A stretch of 64,000 bases of DNA from JAANXG01 sp963731035 (lineage in GTDB: Bacteria > Pseudomonadota > Gammaproteobacteria > Arenicellales > JAANXG01). Positions 46,402 through 54,569 of this stretch are shown here, piece by piece. Location: positions 70,003 to 134,002 of the forward strand of contig CAVSUY010000015.1 of the NCBI GenBank assembly GCA_963731035.1, in the 5' to 3' direction. The translations under genes and the position numbers were made by a program. The notes beneath the pieces were generated by a model that saw only the letters and a list, made by a program, of their open reading frames with translations, searched no databases and had not been told where the DNA came from. How positions within the stretch are numbered: the first letter of the stretch is position 1; each line of letters begins with the position of its first letter.

Positions 46402-46764
46402 GACAATTAATCCTCTCTCTTGTGCTCTAGCTGGCGTTTGTGTGTATGTCTCAGACATTTCTCAAAACGTACTGTGGCGGCCACCAGCGCCCGACAGGCC
46501 GGTGGCGCCGGCTGGTCCGCCACCCACCGTCGATGGCCGCCCGAAGACGTCCTACCCACCGCCGCGCATTAGATCGTATTCCAGGAAAGGGTGGGCACTA
46601 TCGGAGAACGGAAATGACGCCGCGTACAGTCGTCCAAGATCGCCCTACGGATCGTACTGCAACGTTGCCGTGCGAAAGCACAAGGGGTGCCCAGGCTAAG
46701 TTACTGACACCATGGAGCTTTGAATCCGTTGCCAGGACTGAAAATCCCCGTGCACCGGCGGCGC
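46402..46764. other. Island 1 spacer without recognisable gene
   Basis: Several open frames of 60-160 codons overlap here on both strands, but none shows family-like sequence, a ribosome site or coding bias. I see no repeat or RNA fold worth naming. Confidence 0.5.
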
Positions 46765-47073
46765 CTACTCTCTGGATCTTCGCCAACCGGCTGTACGAGC
46801 CTCACTTTCCGTACAGAACCAACGCTCCCCCCTGCTCGTGTCGATCCTGGTTTTGTCGTACCACTCCCCACCAGGCACGTGATAGATCTTTTCGCCGCTC
46901 AAGCCGATGTTTCCCTTGATGCGGCATTCGTTGCGTGGTCCGTCGCTAAACGGGCTACGCAAGGCCGATACTGGCATACAGCGGTGCATGTTTAAGAGAA
47001 CCACCGTGACAACAGTCAATATTGCGACTATACGGCCCATCGTTTCCGGGTCAGACTCCGCCGCCTTTTTCAC
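46765..47073 (-). CDS. Small membrane protein with C-terminal 'sunset'-type domain
   Basis: A GTG at 47073 opens 102 residues. An N-terminal hydrophobic helix (MGRIVAILTVVTVVLLNMH, about 12-30) is followed by a linker. The last 55 residues (CRIKGNIGLSGEKIYHVPGG, then EWYDKTRIDTSRGERWFCTE, ending EARTAGWRRSR) closely match the Cys-containing domain found at the C-terminus of many secreted thermonuclease-like and exopolysaccharide-related proteins. The function of that domain is unsettled. The protein is probably anchored with this domain in the periplasm. It lies between the HNH gene and fic in island 1. Confidence 0.75.
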   Translation of the reverse strand: MKKAAESDPETMGRIVAILTVVTVVLLNMHRCMPVSALRSPFSDGPRNECRIKGNIGLSGEKIYHVPGGEWYDKTRIDTSRGERWFCTESEARTAGWRRSRE

Positions 47074-47153
47074 CGGCTACACTGCAGCGTTGTCGAAATA
47101 TCAATATCTCTCGAGTACTAATAGCTGCAACTTCGAACCAAGTGCTTAGAGGC

Positions 47154-47513
47154 TCAGCGAGCTAATACCAAGCCATGCCATTTTCCTCGCCGTAACCGCC
47201 GACGGACCAAAGCTTTGTGCCCAGATGGTGGAGGCGCCACTCTTCTTCCGCGATGCCTGCCCCTGTTACAATATTCGCACGCCGCAACAATATTCGTCCG
47301 CTCTGCGGTTCCACCATCTTTATGTGCAACAAGATGCTCCGCGGTGCACTTTAGCAGCTTCGCTTGACGGACTGAAAGACCATATCGGGCAGTTAGTGAA
47401 GGCAGATCGCTATCGTTGTTCCACATGGGCTGCCCGCAGTAATAACAGAGGCCGCCCTGAGCGTTGAACGCAAGTGTGCGGGGGATAATGAGAGATTTTC
47501 TAGACTGTGCCAT
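47154..47513 (-). CDS. HNH endonuclease
   Basis: A 119-residue protein with one HNH domain: GLCYYCGQPMW supplies the first CxxC, CTAEHLVAHKDGGTAERTNIV the His-containing core, and ACEYCNRGRH the second CxxC. The C-terminal tail is strongly basic (RGRRVAPPPSGHKALVRRRLRRGKW). Small free-standing HNH nucleases are common on mobile islands; a defence or homing role is possible but not shown. It precedes the sunset-domain protein on the same strand. Confidence 0.85.
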   Translation of the reverse strand: MAQSRKSLIIPRTLAFNAQGGLCYYCGQPMWNNDSDLPSLTARYGLSVRQAKLLKCTAEHLVAHKDGGTAERTNIVAACEYCNRGRHRGRRVAPPPSGHKALVRRRLRRGKWHGLVLAR

Positions 47514-47807
47514 ATGAGACCTCCAACTGTTAAAAGGGTTGCCCGAAACTCGCTCTTATCGATATTTCGGGAACCAGTTGAAATGTCTTCATACCGGCAA
47601 TACAGGTGCTCGGGTCCGATACACCTCATGAGAATGTAGCACATACACGGGAGCCGGTCGTATAGGCCATCGCTACTTCGACCGTGACCAAATCGTGACC
47701 GAAGTGGGTCATTTACTGTCATTTGCCGGCCAAATCTGTCAAGAACCGCACGGGGCCAACTGCGCTAAGTTGCTGATTAAAATACAGTTTCGCAGCGTGC
47801 TGCAGTG
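47514..47807. other. Spacer between HNH gene and second att copy, no gene seen
   Basis: No frame in this stretch resembles a known protein. The region contains GACCGTGACCAAATCGTGACCGAAG with a short direct repeat (CGTGACC), possibly a regulator site. Confidence 0.4.
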
Positions 47808-47852
47808 TTCGGGAGGCAGGGGCCGCGTGTTCGAATCACGCCACCCCGACCA
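47808..47852 (+). other. attachment site copy 2 (45-bp exact tRNA-Pro duplicate)
   Basis: Exact copy of 44644-44688. It separates islands 1 and 2. The upstream half of the tRNA is missing, so this is not a functional tRNA gene. Confidence 0.9.
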
Positions 47853-47853
47853 G

Positions 47854-47935
47854 CTAAATCAGGGAGTTAGCGTCCCCGCCCTCCTCCGTTTCCCGGTCAC
47901 TATGACCAAACTCTGACCACTCCACCACGGTGTTC
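47854..47935 (-). pseudogene. Integrase C-terminal remnant at att copy 2
   Basis: A minus-strand tail VVEWSEFGHSDRETEEGGDA ends at a TAG next to the att copy. It aligns with the tail at att copy 3 (LEWSCFGHSDRKGEESSDA). The rest of the recombinase is missing; upstream is replaced by repeats. It is the C-terminus of a P4/phage-type tyrosine integrase by comparison with copy 3. Confidence 0.65.
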
Positions 47936-48103
47936 CGGGGACAGTATACCGAACGCCCGACCGTGGCTTGATTCCCCAGTTCCGGGGACAGTACGCGGTA
48001 CCATCTCGACCGATCCGCGAGTGTGGACCCTTCAACCTGTCCGTGGTGCCCGGGAGCCGGTGGAGGCTTGACCAGGGCAGTTCGATATACTGTCCCCGGA
48101 ACT
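47936..48103. repeat. GTTCCGGGGACAGTA repeats (RAYT-type)
   Basis: GTTCCGGGGACAGTA occurs near 47936 and 47979, and its reverse complement near 48088. This word is frequently found beside REP-associated tyrosine transposase genes. No such transposase gene is in the window. Confidence 0.65.
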
Positions 48104-48113
48104 CGGGAACTCG

Positions 48114-48938
48114 CTACGAGTGTGCGTCGAGGATCGCGTCGACGGCCTCGACGAAGCCGGCGCCGCGCTCGGCGCCGGTGATCCATGCGGGCAGGGTCTC
48201 GCAACGCTCTTGCAGGGCCCGTAGATTGGCGACGCCGATCGCGTCCGGGAAGAACGCGAACATCGGTGCATCGTTGGGCGAATCGCCGACGAAGGTGTAC
48301 TGTGCACGCGCCGCCGCGAGGTCCACGCCCCAGGCCTCTGCCATTAGTCGTTGCGTCATGGTGAGCTTGTCGTAATCGCCGAACCAGCCGTTGACGTGGA
48401 TCGAACTGACCTTGGCATGTGCCCCAAAGCGTCGAAAGATGGCGAGCACGTCGTCGATCGCATCGGGCACCGGCGCCACGTCCTCGCGGAAATCAATGGC
48501 GAGGTCGGCCTCGCGGTAACGCTGGTCGGCGGCGACCGCGACGCCCGGCACCGCCGCCAGGATCTCGTCGCGCACCGCCTGGAGGCGGCGACGCTTCTCG
48601 GCCCGCATCGCCTCGTCGTCGACGTAGATCCGGCGCATCCGCCGCTCGACCGTCTCGTAGCGGAACGCCAGCGCGCCGTTCTCGCCGACCACCGCGTCGA
48701 CCGGCCACTGCCGGGCGATCATGTCGCACCAGCCGGCGGGCCGGCCGGTCAGCGGCACCGCCAGCAGTCCCGCCGCTTGCAGCCGCTCCAGGGCGCCGAT
48801 CACCGATGAATCGATGCGGCCGTGGGTGGTGAGCGTGTCGTCGATGTCGCAGAATACGCCGCGGATCGCCGCCCGCCGCTCGCGCGGCCAGTCGGCGAGC
48901 GGCGCCGGACGGCCGCGCCCTCCGTCGGCGGGGCTCAT
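48114..48938 (-). CDS. HAD-superfamily phosphatase, subclass IIB-like
   Basis: A soluble phosphatase, 274 residues from the ATG at 48938 (the frame is open to 48971). HAD motif I is FCDIDDTLTTHG, motif II LLAVPLTGRP, and motif IV FVGDSPNDAPMFAFF; a large C2 cap lies between, as in sucrose-phosphate, trehalose-phosphate and mannosyl-3-phosphoglycerate phosphatases. The substrate cannot be read from sequence. It opens island 2, divergent from the MgtC/DUF4010 gene, with an FNR-like box between them. Confidence 0.85.
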   Translation of the reverse strand: MSPADGGRGRPAPLADWPRERRAAIRGVFCDIDDTLTTHGRIDSSVIGALERLQAAGLLAVPLTGRPAGWCDMIARQWPVDAVVGENGALAFRYETVERRMRRIYVDDEAMRAEKRRRLQAVRDEILAAVPGVAVAADQRYREADLAIDFREDVAPVPDAIDDVLAIFRRFGAHAKVSSIHVNGWFGDYDKLTMTQRLMAEAWGVDLAAARAQYTFVGDSPNDAPMFAFFPDAIGVANLRALQERCETLPAWITGAERGAGFVEAVDAILDAHS

Positions 48939-49040
48939 CCGGCGGCTCCCGTTCGTTCGTGTGTGTGCCATCGTTCAGCAGATCCTCGGCGCATCGATCG
49001 CGTCAACCCCTCGATCATCGTCAAACCGGCTCTCGATGTA

Positions 49041-49054
49041 TTGACCGGGATCAA
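49041..49054. promoter_or_regulatory. FNR/ANR-like box between HAD and MgtC/DUF4010 genes
   Basis: TTGACCGGGATCAA matches TTGAT-N4-ATCAA at nine of ten positions. It lies about 105 bp from the MgtC/DUF4010 start and about 100 bp from the HAD start, so either or both could be oxygen-controlled. Confidence 0.6.
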
Positions 49055-49152
49055 GTCCGCCCCCCACACCCGGGACCGATAATGTGGGTCGCACGTCGCG
49101 AATGGCACGCGATTGCGCGGTGCAAGCGGGCGTGCCTGGAGAGGATGTCACC

Positions 49153-50412
49153 GTGACTTTCCCATATTGGCTCCACGAGGAATGGACGAAGCTGCTGCTC
49201 GTCCTGTTCCTGTCGTTCCTGATCGGCCTGCAGCGCGAGGAGCACAAGGTCATCGAGGGACGTTACGCCTTCGGCGGCGTCAGGACCTTCCCGCTGATCG
49301 GCATCATCGGCTACCTGATGGCGCTCGTCTCGGACGGCGCAATGCTGCCGGTGGCGCTCGGGCTGATCGCGGTGTCGGGCTTTCTGATGCTGTCGTACTG
49401 GCACAAGCTCAAGACGGCCGAGCCCGCCGGCGTCACCACCGAGATGACCGGCCTCGCCACTTACCTGGTCGGGGTGATGGTCTATGACGAACGCTTCTGG
49501 ATCGCCACCGCGGTTAGCGTCGCCAGCCTGCTGCTGCTTGAGCTCAAGGTGGCTCTCGAAGGCCTCGCCCGACGGATCGGCTCCGACGACCTGCTGACGT
49601 TCGCGAAGTTCCTGCTGCTGACCGCGGTGGTCCTGCCGGTGCTGCCGGATCAGGCCTTCACCCGGTTCCAGATCAACCCGTTCAATACCTGGCTAGTGGT
49701 GGTCGCGGTGAGTGCCGTGTCCTACGGCAGCTACGTGCTGCAGCGGGCGACCCGGGAGAAGGGTGGGCTGATCCTCGCCGCCGTGCTCGGCGGCATGTAC
49801 TCGTCGACGGTGACCACGGTGGCGTTGGCGCGGCGGTCCCTGGGGGAGGAAAACCCGTACCTGTTCTCCGGCAGTATCCTGGTCGCTTCGGGCGTGATGT
49901 ACCTGCGGCTGATCGTGCTGCTCGGCATCTTCAACCGCGCCTTGATGCTGTCGCTGGCGCCGGCGTTCGCGGTGCTTGCCGTGGTCGCGATCGCCATCGG
50001 CTGGTACTGGTCGAACCGCGGCGAGCGGAATGCCGATGACGTCGAGCACCGACACGTTCCGAAGAATCCGTTGGACCTCGGCACCGCACTGGTGTTCGCC
50101 TTGGTGTTCCTGGCGATGCTGGTCGGCACGCAGCTCGCCCTCACGTACTTCGGGGACCGCGGCCTCTACCTGTTCGCCGGCCTGATGGGGGTCACCGACG
50201 TCGACCCGTTCGTGATGAGCATCACCCAGGCGGTCCCGGAGATGACGCCGCTCGCACCGGGCGCCGCGGCGGTGCTGATCGCCGCCGCCAGCAACAATCT
50301 GGTCAAGGGGATCTACGCGTATGTCCTGGCTCCGCGCGAGACCGGGACCGCCAGCCTGGTTCTGCTGCTCGGCCTCGCGGCGCTCGGCCTGCTGCCGCTG
50401 GTCTGGCAGTGA
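49153..50412 (+). CDS. MgtC/SapB-like membrane protein with DUF4010
   Basis: A 419-residue integral membrane protein with about 11-12 hydrophobic helices. The N-terminal part has FLSFLIGLQREEHK and FGGVRTFPLIGIIGYL, which match the MgtC N-domain. The rest is DUF4010, with LRRIG-like loops, TVTTVALARRSL and ASNNLVKGIYAYVLA. MgtC proteins are linked to Mg2+/phosphate stress and modulate F-ATPase; DUF4010 proteins are uncharacterised. I chose the GTG at 49153 because GGAGAGG precedes it. It is alone on this strand, in island 2. Confidence 0.85.
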   Translation: MTFPYWLHEEWTKLLLVLFLSFLIGLQREEHKVIEGRYAFGGVRTFPLIGIIGYLMALVSDGAMLPVALGLIAVSGFLMLSYWHKLKTAEPAGVTTEMTGLATYLVGVMVYDERFWIATAVSVASLLLLELKVALEGLARRIGSDDLLTFAKFLLLTAVVLPVLPDQAFTRFQINPFNTWLVVVAVSAVSYGSYVLQRATREKGGLILAAVLGGMYSSTVTTVALARRSLGEENPYLFSGSILVASGVMYLRLIVLLGIFNRALMLSLAPAFAVLAVVAIAIGWYWSNRGERNADDVEHRHVPKNPLDLGTALVFALVFLAMLVGTQLALTYFGDRGLYLFAGLMGVTDVDPFVMSITQAVPEMTPLAPGAAAVLIAAASNNLVKGIYAYVLAPRETGTASLVLLLGLAALGLLPLVWQ

Positions 50413-50432
50413 GGCAGTGAAACGGCCGCCGC

Positions 50433-50458
50433 GGCAGGCTGTTTTTTAACAGCCTGCC
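50433..50458. terminator. Bidirectional hairpin between MgtC/DUF4010 and ugpC
   Basis: A perfect 11-bp stem (GGCAGGCTGTT / AACAGCCTGCC) around a TTTT loop lies between two convergent genes. The stem is very stable, but there is no clear T-run after it on either strand. Confidence 0.65.
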
Positions 50459-50473
50459 ATAGCGGTCGGCAGC

Positions 50474-51559
50474 TCATATCTCGATGCGCCGCTCCGTCTC
50501 GGCATCGAAAAGGTGCACGCTTTCCGGCTTGAAGCGGAGCGGCAACGCCTCCTCCCGCCCGTGCTGCACCGCGTGCAACCGCGCCGCGATCTTGGTCGCG
50601 GTCGCCGGGTCGTGGTCGATGTGCCCGTAGATCAGGGTGTCGGAGCCGAGCAGTTCGGTGAAGTCGATGTCGAGCGAGATCAGCGCCTCTCCGGCCTCGC
50701 ACGGCAGCAGGTCGTCGGGGCGCAGTCCGAGCAGCACCTTACGACCGGCGAACGCCGGAAGCGGCTGGGGCAGCCGGGCCCGAACCTCGCCGTCCCGCAC
50801 CAACGCCGCGCCGTCCGAGGAGATCTCACCAGGGATCAGGTTCATCGGCGGCGAACCGATGAAGCCGGCGACGAAGGTAGTCGCCGGCTTGTTGTAGACC
50901 TCGAGCGGTGCGCCGATCTGCTCGCTGCGGCCGGCGTTGAGCACCAGCATGCGCTCGGCGAGCGTCATCGCCTCGACCTGGTCGTGGGTCACGTAGAGCG
51001 TGGTGGTCCTCAAGCGCTTGTGCAATTCCTCGAGCTCGCCGCGCATCTGCACCCGCAGCTTAGCGTCCAGGTTGGAGAGCGGCTCGTCGAACAGGAACAC
51101 CTTCGGCTCGCGAACGATCGCCCGGCCCATAGCGACGCGCTGGCGCTGGCCACCGGAGAGATCGCGCGGGTTGCGCTTCAGCAGCTGGGTGAGCTCCAGG
51201 ATCTCGGCGGCGCGGTTGACGCGCTTCTCGATCTCGGCCTTCGGCAATCGCTGGATCTTGAGGCCGTAGGCCATGTTGCCGTAGACGGTCATATGCGGAT
51301 AGAGGGCGTAGTTCTGGAACACCATGGCGATGTCCCGGTCCTTGGGCGTGAGGTCGTTGACCACCTTGCCGCCGATCAGGATCTCGCCCGAGGTCACGGT
51401 CTCCAGCCCCGCCAGCATGCGCAGCAGCGTCGACTTGCCGCAGCCCGACGGCCCGACGATGACCACGAACTCGCCGTCGGCAACGTCGATCGAGACGCCC
51501 TCGATCACCTTCACCTTGCCGAAGGACTTGTAGACGTTGTGAAACGATACCTCGGCCAT
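50474..51559 (-). CDS. ugpC: ABC transporter ATPase UgpC-like (glycerol-3-phosphate importer)
   Basis: The 361-residue nucleotide-binding protein has Walker A GPSGCGKSTLLRM, signature LSGGQRQRVAMGRA, Walker B VFLFDEPLSNLDA, and the switch His in YVTHDQVEAMTLA. Then comes a CUT1-type C-terminal TOBE/regulatory domain (GSDTLIYGHIDHD). It belongs to the UgpC/MalK group. It is last in the ugpB-A-E-gpsA-ugpC series, so it energises the importer encoded upstream. Other sugar-phosphate substrates remain possible. Confidence 0.92.
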   Translation of the reverse strand: MAEVSFHNVYKSFGKVKVIEGVSIDVADGEFVVIVGPSGCGKSTLLRMLAGLETVTSGEILIGGKVVNDLTPKDRDIAMVFQNYALYPHMTVYGNMAYGLKIQRLPKAEIEKRVNRAAEILELTQLLKRNPRDLSGGQRQRVAMGRAIVREPKVFLFDEPLSNLDAKLRVQMRGELEELHKRLRTTTLYVTHDQVEAMTLAERMLVLNAGRSEQIGAPLEVYNKPATTFVAGFIGSPPMNLIPGEISSDGAALVRDGEVRARLPQPLPAFAGRKVLLGLRPDDLLPCEAGEALISLDIDFTELLGSDTLIYGHIDHDPATATKIAARLHAVQHGREEALPLRFKPESVHLFDAETERRIEI

Positions 51560-51600
51560 CTATCCGTCGAGCTCCTTCCGCCCCGTGATGGTTCCCGTCT

Positions 51601-52638
51601 TCATCTCGACCCCCGGCTCCCGCACGTGATTGCCCGCGCCTCGGCTTCCCACTCGAACTCGTAGGGATGCGCCAGGAGGTGCCCGATTGCTTCGTCGACC
51701 GGTGCGTCACGTTCCAGGATTTCGTCGAGCGCATCGGCGATCGCCATATCGACGCCGAACGTGCGGCCGAGGCTGACGGCGGCCTGGACCGATGAGAAAC
51801 CCTCGGTCACTGCCTTTCGCGAGGCCAACAACTGGTGCCAGTCGCGGCCCTCACCGATAGCGACGCCGAACGAAGTGTTGCGCGATTCCATGGTGTTGCA
51901 GGTGAGCGTCAGGTCGCCGACGCCGCAGAGTCCGAGGAACGTCTGCAGCTTCGCCCCCTTGGCAATCCCGAGGTGCGCCATCTCGGCAAGGCCGCGGGTG
52001 ATCAGCGTCGCCTTGGCGCCATCGCCGAGCCGCTTGCCGGCGGCGATGCCGCAGGCGATGGCGAACACATTCTTCATCGCCCCGCTGAGGGCGGTACCCA
52101 CTACATCGGTGGAAAGATACGTGCGGAAGCGGGGGCTGCCGAACGCGTGCACCAGCCGCTCGCCGACGGCGATATCGGCGCAGGCGAGGGTGACGCCGGT
52201 CGGCAGGTCGCGGGATATCTCTTTCGCGAACGAGGGGCCGGACAGCACGGCAACGGTCGCCTGCGGCAGTGCCTCCGTGATCACCTCCGGCATCAGCGCG
52301 CAGCTCTCGCGCTCAATGCCCTTGGCACAGCTCACCACCGGCGTGCCGGCCAAGAGGTGCGGCTGCATTTCCTGGGCGACACTGCGCAGAAATTGCGCCG
52401 GCACCGCCAGCAGCACGAACTCGGCGCGGGCCAGCGCCTCGGTGAGATCGCCGGTGGCGCGGATGCCCGGCACCAGCGGCACGCCCGCGAGGAACTCGGT
52501 GTTCTCGCCCTCGTCGTTGACGGCGGCCACGACTTCGGGCTCGCGCGCCCATAACACTGTGTCGTGACCGGAGCGCCGAACGACGCACGCTATGGCGGTA
52601 CCGAACGCGCCGCCGCCGATCACTGCTACCTGCGCCAT
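51601..52638 (-). CDS. gpsA: NAD(P)+-dependent glycerol-3-phosphate dehydrogenase
   Basis: GpsA links dihydroxyacetone phosphate and sn-glycerol-3-phosphate, supplying phospholipid synthesis. The 345 residues include the Rossmann motif GGGAFGTAIACVVRRSG, the catalytic region GTALSGAMKNVFAIACG, KATLITRGLAEMAHLG and GLCGVGDLTLTC. It sits inside a ugp transporter operon in island 2, 42 bp before ugpC. This is unusual, because gpsA is normally a housekeeping gene elsewhere. A second chromosomal copy is therefore likely but cannot be checked here. Confidence 0.93.
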   Translation of the reverse strand: MAQVAVIGGGAFGTAIACVVRRSGHDTVLWAREPEVVAAVNDEGENTEFLAGVPLVPGIRATGDLTEALARAEFVLLAVPAQFLRSVAQEMQPHLLAGTPVVSCAKGIERESCALMPEVITEALPQATVAVLSGPSFAKEISRDLPTGVTLACADIAVGERLVHAFGSPRFRTYLSTDVVGTALSGAMKNVFAIACGIAAGKRLGDGAKATLITRGLAEMAHLGIAKGAKLQTFLGLCGVGDLTLTCNTMESRNTSFGVAIGEGRDWHQLLASRKAVTEGFSSVQAAVSLGRTFGVDMAIADALDEILERDAPVDEAIGHLLAHPYEFEWEAEARAITCGSRGSR

Positions 52639-52729
52639 TTCGACCTCCTTCCACGGCGCATGCGTGTCGCCTTCTCGTCACCGGTGCTGCGCCGGAACAC
52701 CGGAACGGACGCCGATGTGTGCCGGCCCC

Positions 52730-53557
52730 TCATTTCTGGGTCTGCATCGCGATACCTTCCGCGAAGCTCTTGCGGAACACCATCAGCACCACCAGCGGTG
52801 GCAGCATCGAGAGGATAGCCCCCGCCATGATGACGTTCCACGCAGGTGCGATCTGGTCGGTCGCTATCAGCATCTTGAGGCCGATCTGGATCACTCGCAT
52901 GTCCCCCGTCGTGGTCACGATTAGCGGCCACAGGTACTGGCTCCACATGAAGATGAACTCGATCACGAACAATGCGGCGATGTTGGTCCGCGACAGCGGC
53001 ACCAGGATCTGCAGGAAGTAGCGGATCGGCCCCGCACCGTCGACGCGTGCCGCGTCCGGCAGATCGCGCGGCACGGTCAGGTAGAACTGGCGGAACAACA
53101 GGATGCCGGTGGTGCTGGCGAAGAACGGGAACATCAGCGCCGAGTAGGTGTTGATCCAGTGGAAGTCGGCCATCATCTCGAAGGTCGGCAGGATCCGCAC
53201 CGGCAGCGGCAGCATCTGGGTGATCATAGTCAGCGGGAACAGCAGCGCGCGGCCGCGAAACCGGAAGTGTGTGTAGGCGAACGCGGCCATCAACGACAGG
53301 ATGATCTTCACGATCGCCGTGCCCATGGAGACGATGCCGGTTACCAGGAACTGGCGGCCCATGTCGACGCGGTTCCATGCCTCGACGACGTTGTTCCACA
53401 GTTCGGTGCCCGGTATCAGCCGGGGCGGGAACACGTAGGCCTCTTGGAACGTGAGCGTGCTGACGATCAGGGCGTAGATCACTGGAAAGGTGATCACGAC
53501 AACTAGCGTCATCAGCGCGAGATGGGTTGCCCCCAGCTTTACATACCTGTGCGCCAT
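52730..53557 (-). CDS. ugpE: ABC transporter permease UgpE-like
   Basis: A 275-residue CUT1 permease with six hydrophobic helices starting at ATG 53557 (the frame is open to 53668 but overlaps ugpA). The conserved EAA loop is seen as LPDAARVDGAGPIRYFLQIL. It ends with the usual MQTQK-like tail of UgpE homologues (KSFAEGIAMQTQK). It pairs with UgpA to form the membrane channel for glycerol-3-phosphate-type ligands. Confidence 0.92.
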   Translation of the reverse strand: MAHRYVKLGATHLALMTLVVVITFPVIYALIVSTLTFQEAYVFPPRLIPGTELWNNVVEAWNRVDMGRQFLVTGIVSMGTAIVKIILSLMAAFAYTHFRFRGRALLFPLTMITQMLPLPVRILPTFEMMADFHWINTYSALMFPFFASTTGILLFRQFYLTVPRDLPDAARVDGAGPIRYFLQILVPLSRTNIAALFVIEFIFMWSQYLWPLIVTTTGDMRVIQIGLKMLIATDQIAPAWNVIMAGAILSMLPPLVVLMVFRKSFAEGIAMQTQK

Positions 53558-53586
53558 CTCAGCCGCCCTCCGTGCCTGCTGTCTGC

Positions 53587-54492
53587 CTAACGTGCATAGA
53601 TCGCCTTGCGCGTGGCGAAGCGCAGCTGGATGATCGCCGCCGCCGAGATGACGACGAAGATGATGCATGACTCCGCTGACGCGGCACCGGAGTCGAGGTA
53701 AAGGAAGGCGTCACGATAGAGCTTGTAGACCAGGATGTTGGTCGCATCCCCCGGACCGCCGTGGGTCATGATGTCGATCAGGCCGAACACCTGGAAGAAC
53801 GCATAGAGCATGTTGACGAACAGCAGGAATGTTGTCGTCGGCGATAGCATCGGGAAGGTGATGTCCCAAAACGTCCGCCACGGGCCGGCGCCATCGACGC
53901 GGGCGCTGTCGATGAACTCCTCAGGGATGTTCTGCAGCCCGGCGAGAAAGAACACGATGTTGTAGCCGAGCATCTTCCAGGTTGCCGCGACGGAGACCAC
54001 GAGCAGGGCCAGGCTGCCGTTGGTCATCCAGTTCATTACGTGGCCGCCGGTCAGCAGCGAGACGATGTACGGCGCCAGCCCGGTCGCCGGCGCGAACAGC
54101 AACGCCCAGATGACCCCTGCGACCGCGGGTGACAGCGCATAGGTCCAGATCAGCGCGACCTGGTAGACGCCGCGGCCTCGGATCTTCTGGTTCAACAAGT
54201 GCGCCACAAAGAGCGAGAACGCCAGCCCGATCACCATCACGAAGGCGGCGAACAGCAGCGTCGCCAGTGCGCTGTCGCGGTAGTCGGGCGACGATAGTAC
54301 GCGGGTGTAGTTCCGCAGCCCGACAAAGACCTGGTGGGTGCCGAACGCGGTCGACTGGAAGAACGACCCGTACACGCTCTGCAGGAAGGGGACGACCAGG
54401 AAGATGACGATCACCACCGCCGACGGCAGGATCAGCAGGTACGGCAGCCACGGGTGACCCGGAAACCGCTCTTCCTCGACCACGTTTGCCAT
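53587..54492 (-). CDS. ugpA: ABC transporter permease UgpA-like
   Basis: A 301-residue permease with six helices. The EAA loop IDSARVDGAGPWRTFWDITF is canonical for CUT1 permeases. The ATG at 54492 follows a GGGGGG ribosome-binding stretch and is preferred to the upstream in-frame ATG at 54540. It lies between ugpB and ugpE. Confidence 0.92.
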   Translation of the reverse strand: MANVVEEERFPGHPWLPYLLILPSAVVIVIFLVVPFLQSVYGSFFQSTAFGTHQVFVGLRNYTRVLSSPDYRDSALATLLFAAFVMVIGLAFSLFVAHLLNQKIRGRGVYQVALIWTYALSPAVAGVIWALLFAPATGLAPYIVSLLTGGHVMNWMTNGSLALLVVSVAATWKMLGYNIVFFLAGLQNIPEEFIDSARVDGAGPWRTFWDITFPMLSPTTTFLLFVNMLYAFFQVFGLIDIMTHGGPGDATNILVYKLYRDAFLYLDSGAASAESCIIFVVISAAAIIQLRFATRKAIYAR

Positions 54493-54569
54493 CGACGTCC
54501 CCCCAACAGACTCCCCGCGGGAACGGGCAGGCTGCTCCACCCGTCCCCGCGGGACAGTAAGCTACTTAT

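Noticed and set aside
46440..46919. 159-codon plus-strand frame in island 1
   Set aside because: No recognisable motif, no ribosome site and several competing frames of similar length.
47808..47852. Second tRNA-Pro gene
   Set aside because: Only the 3' 45 bases are present; acceptor 5' strand and D arm are missing, so it is an att copy.
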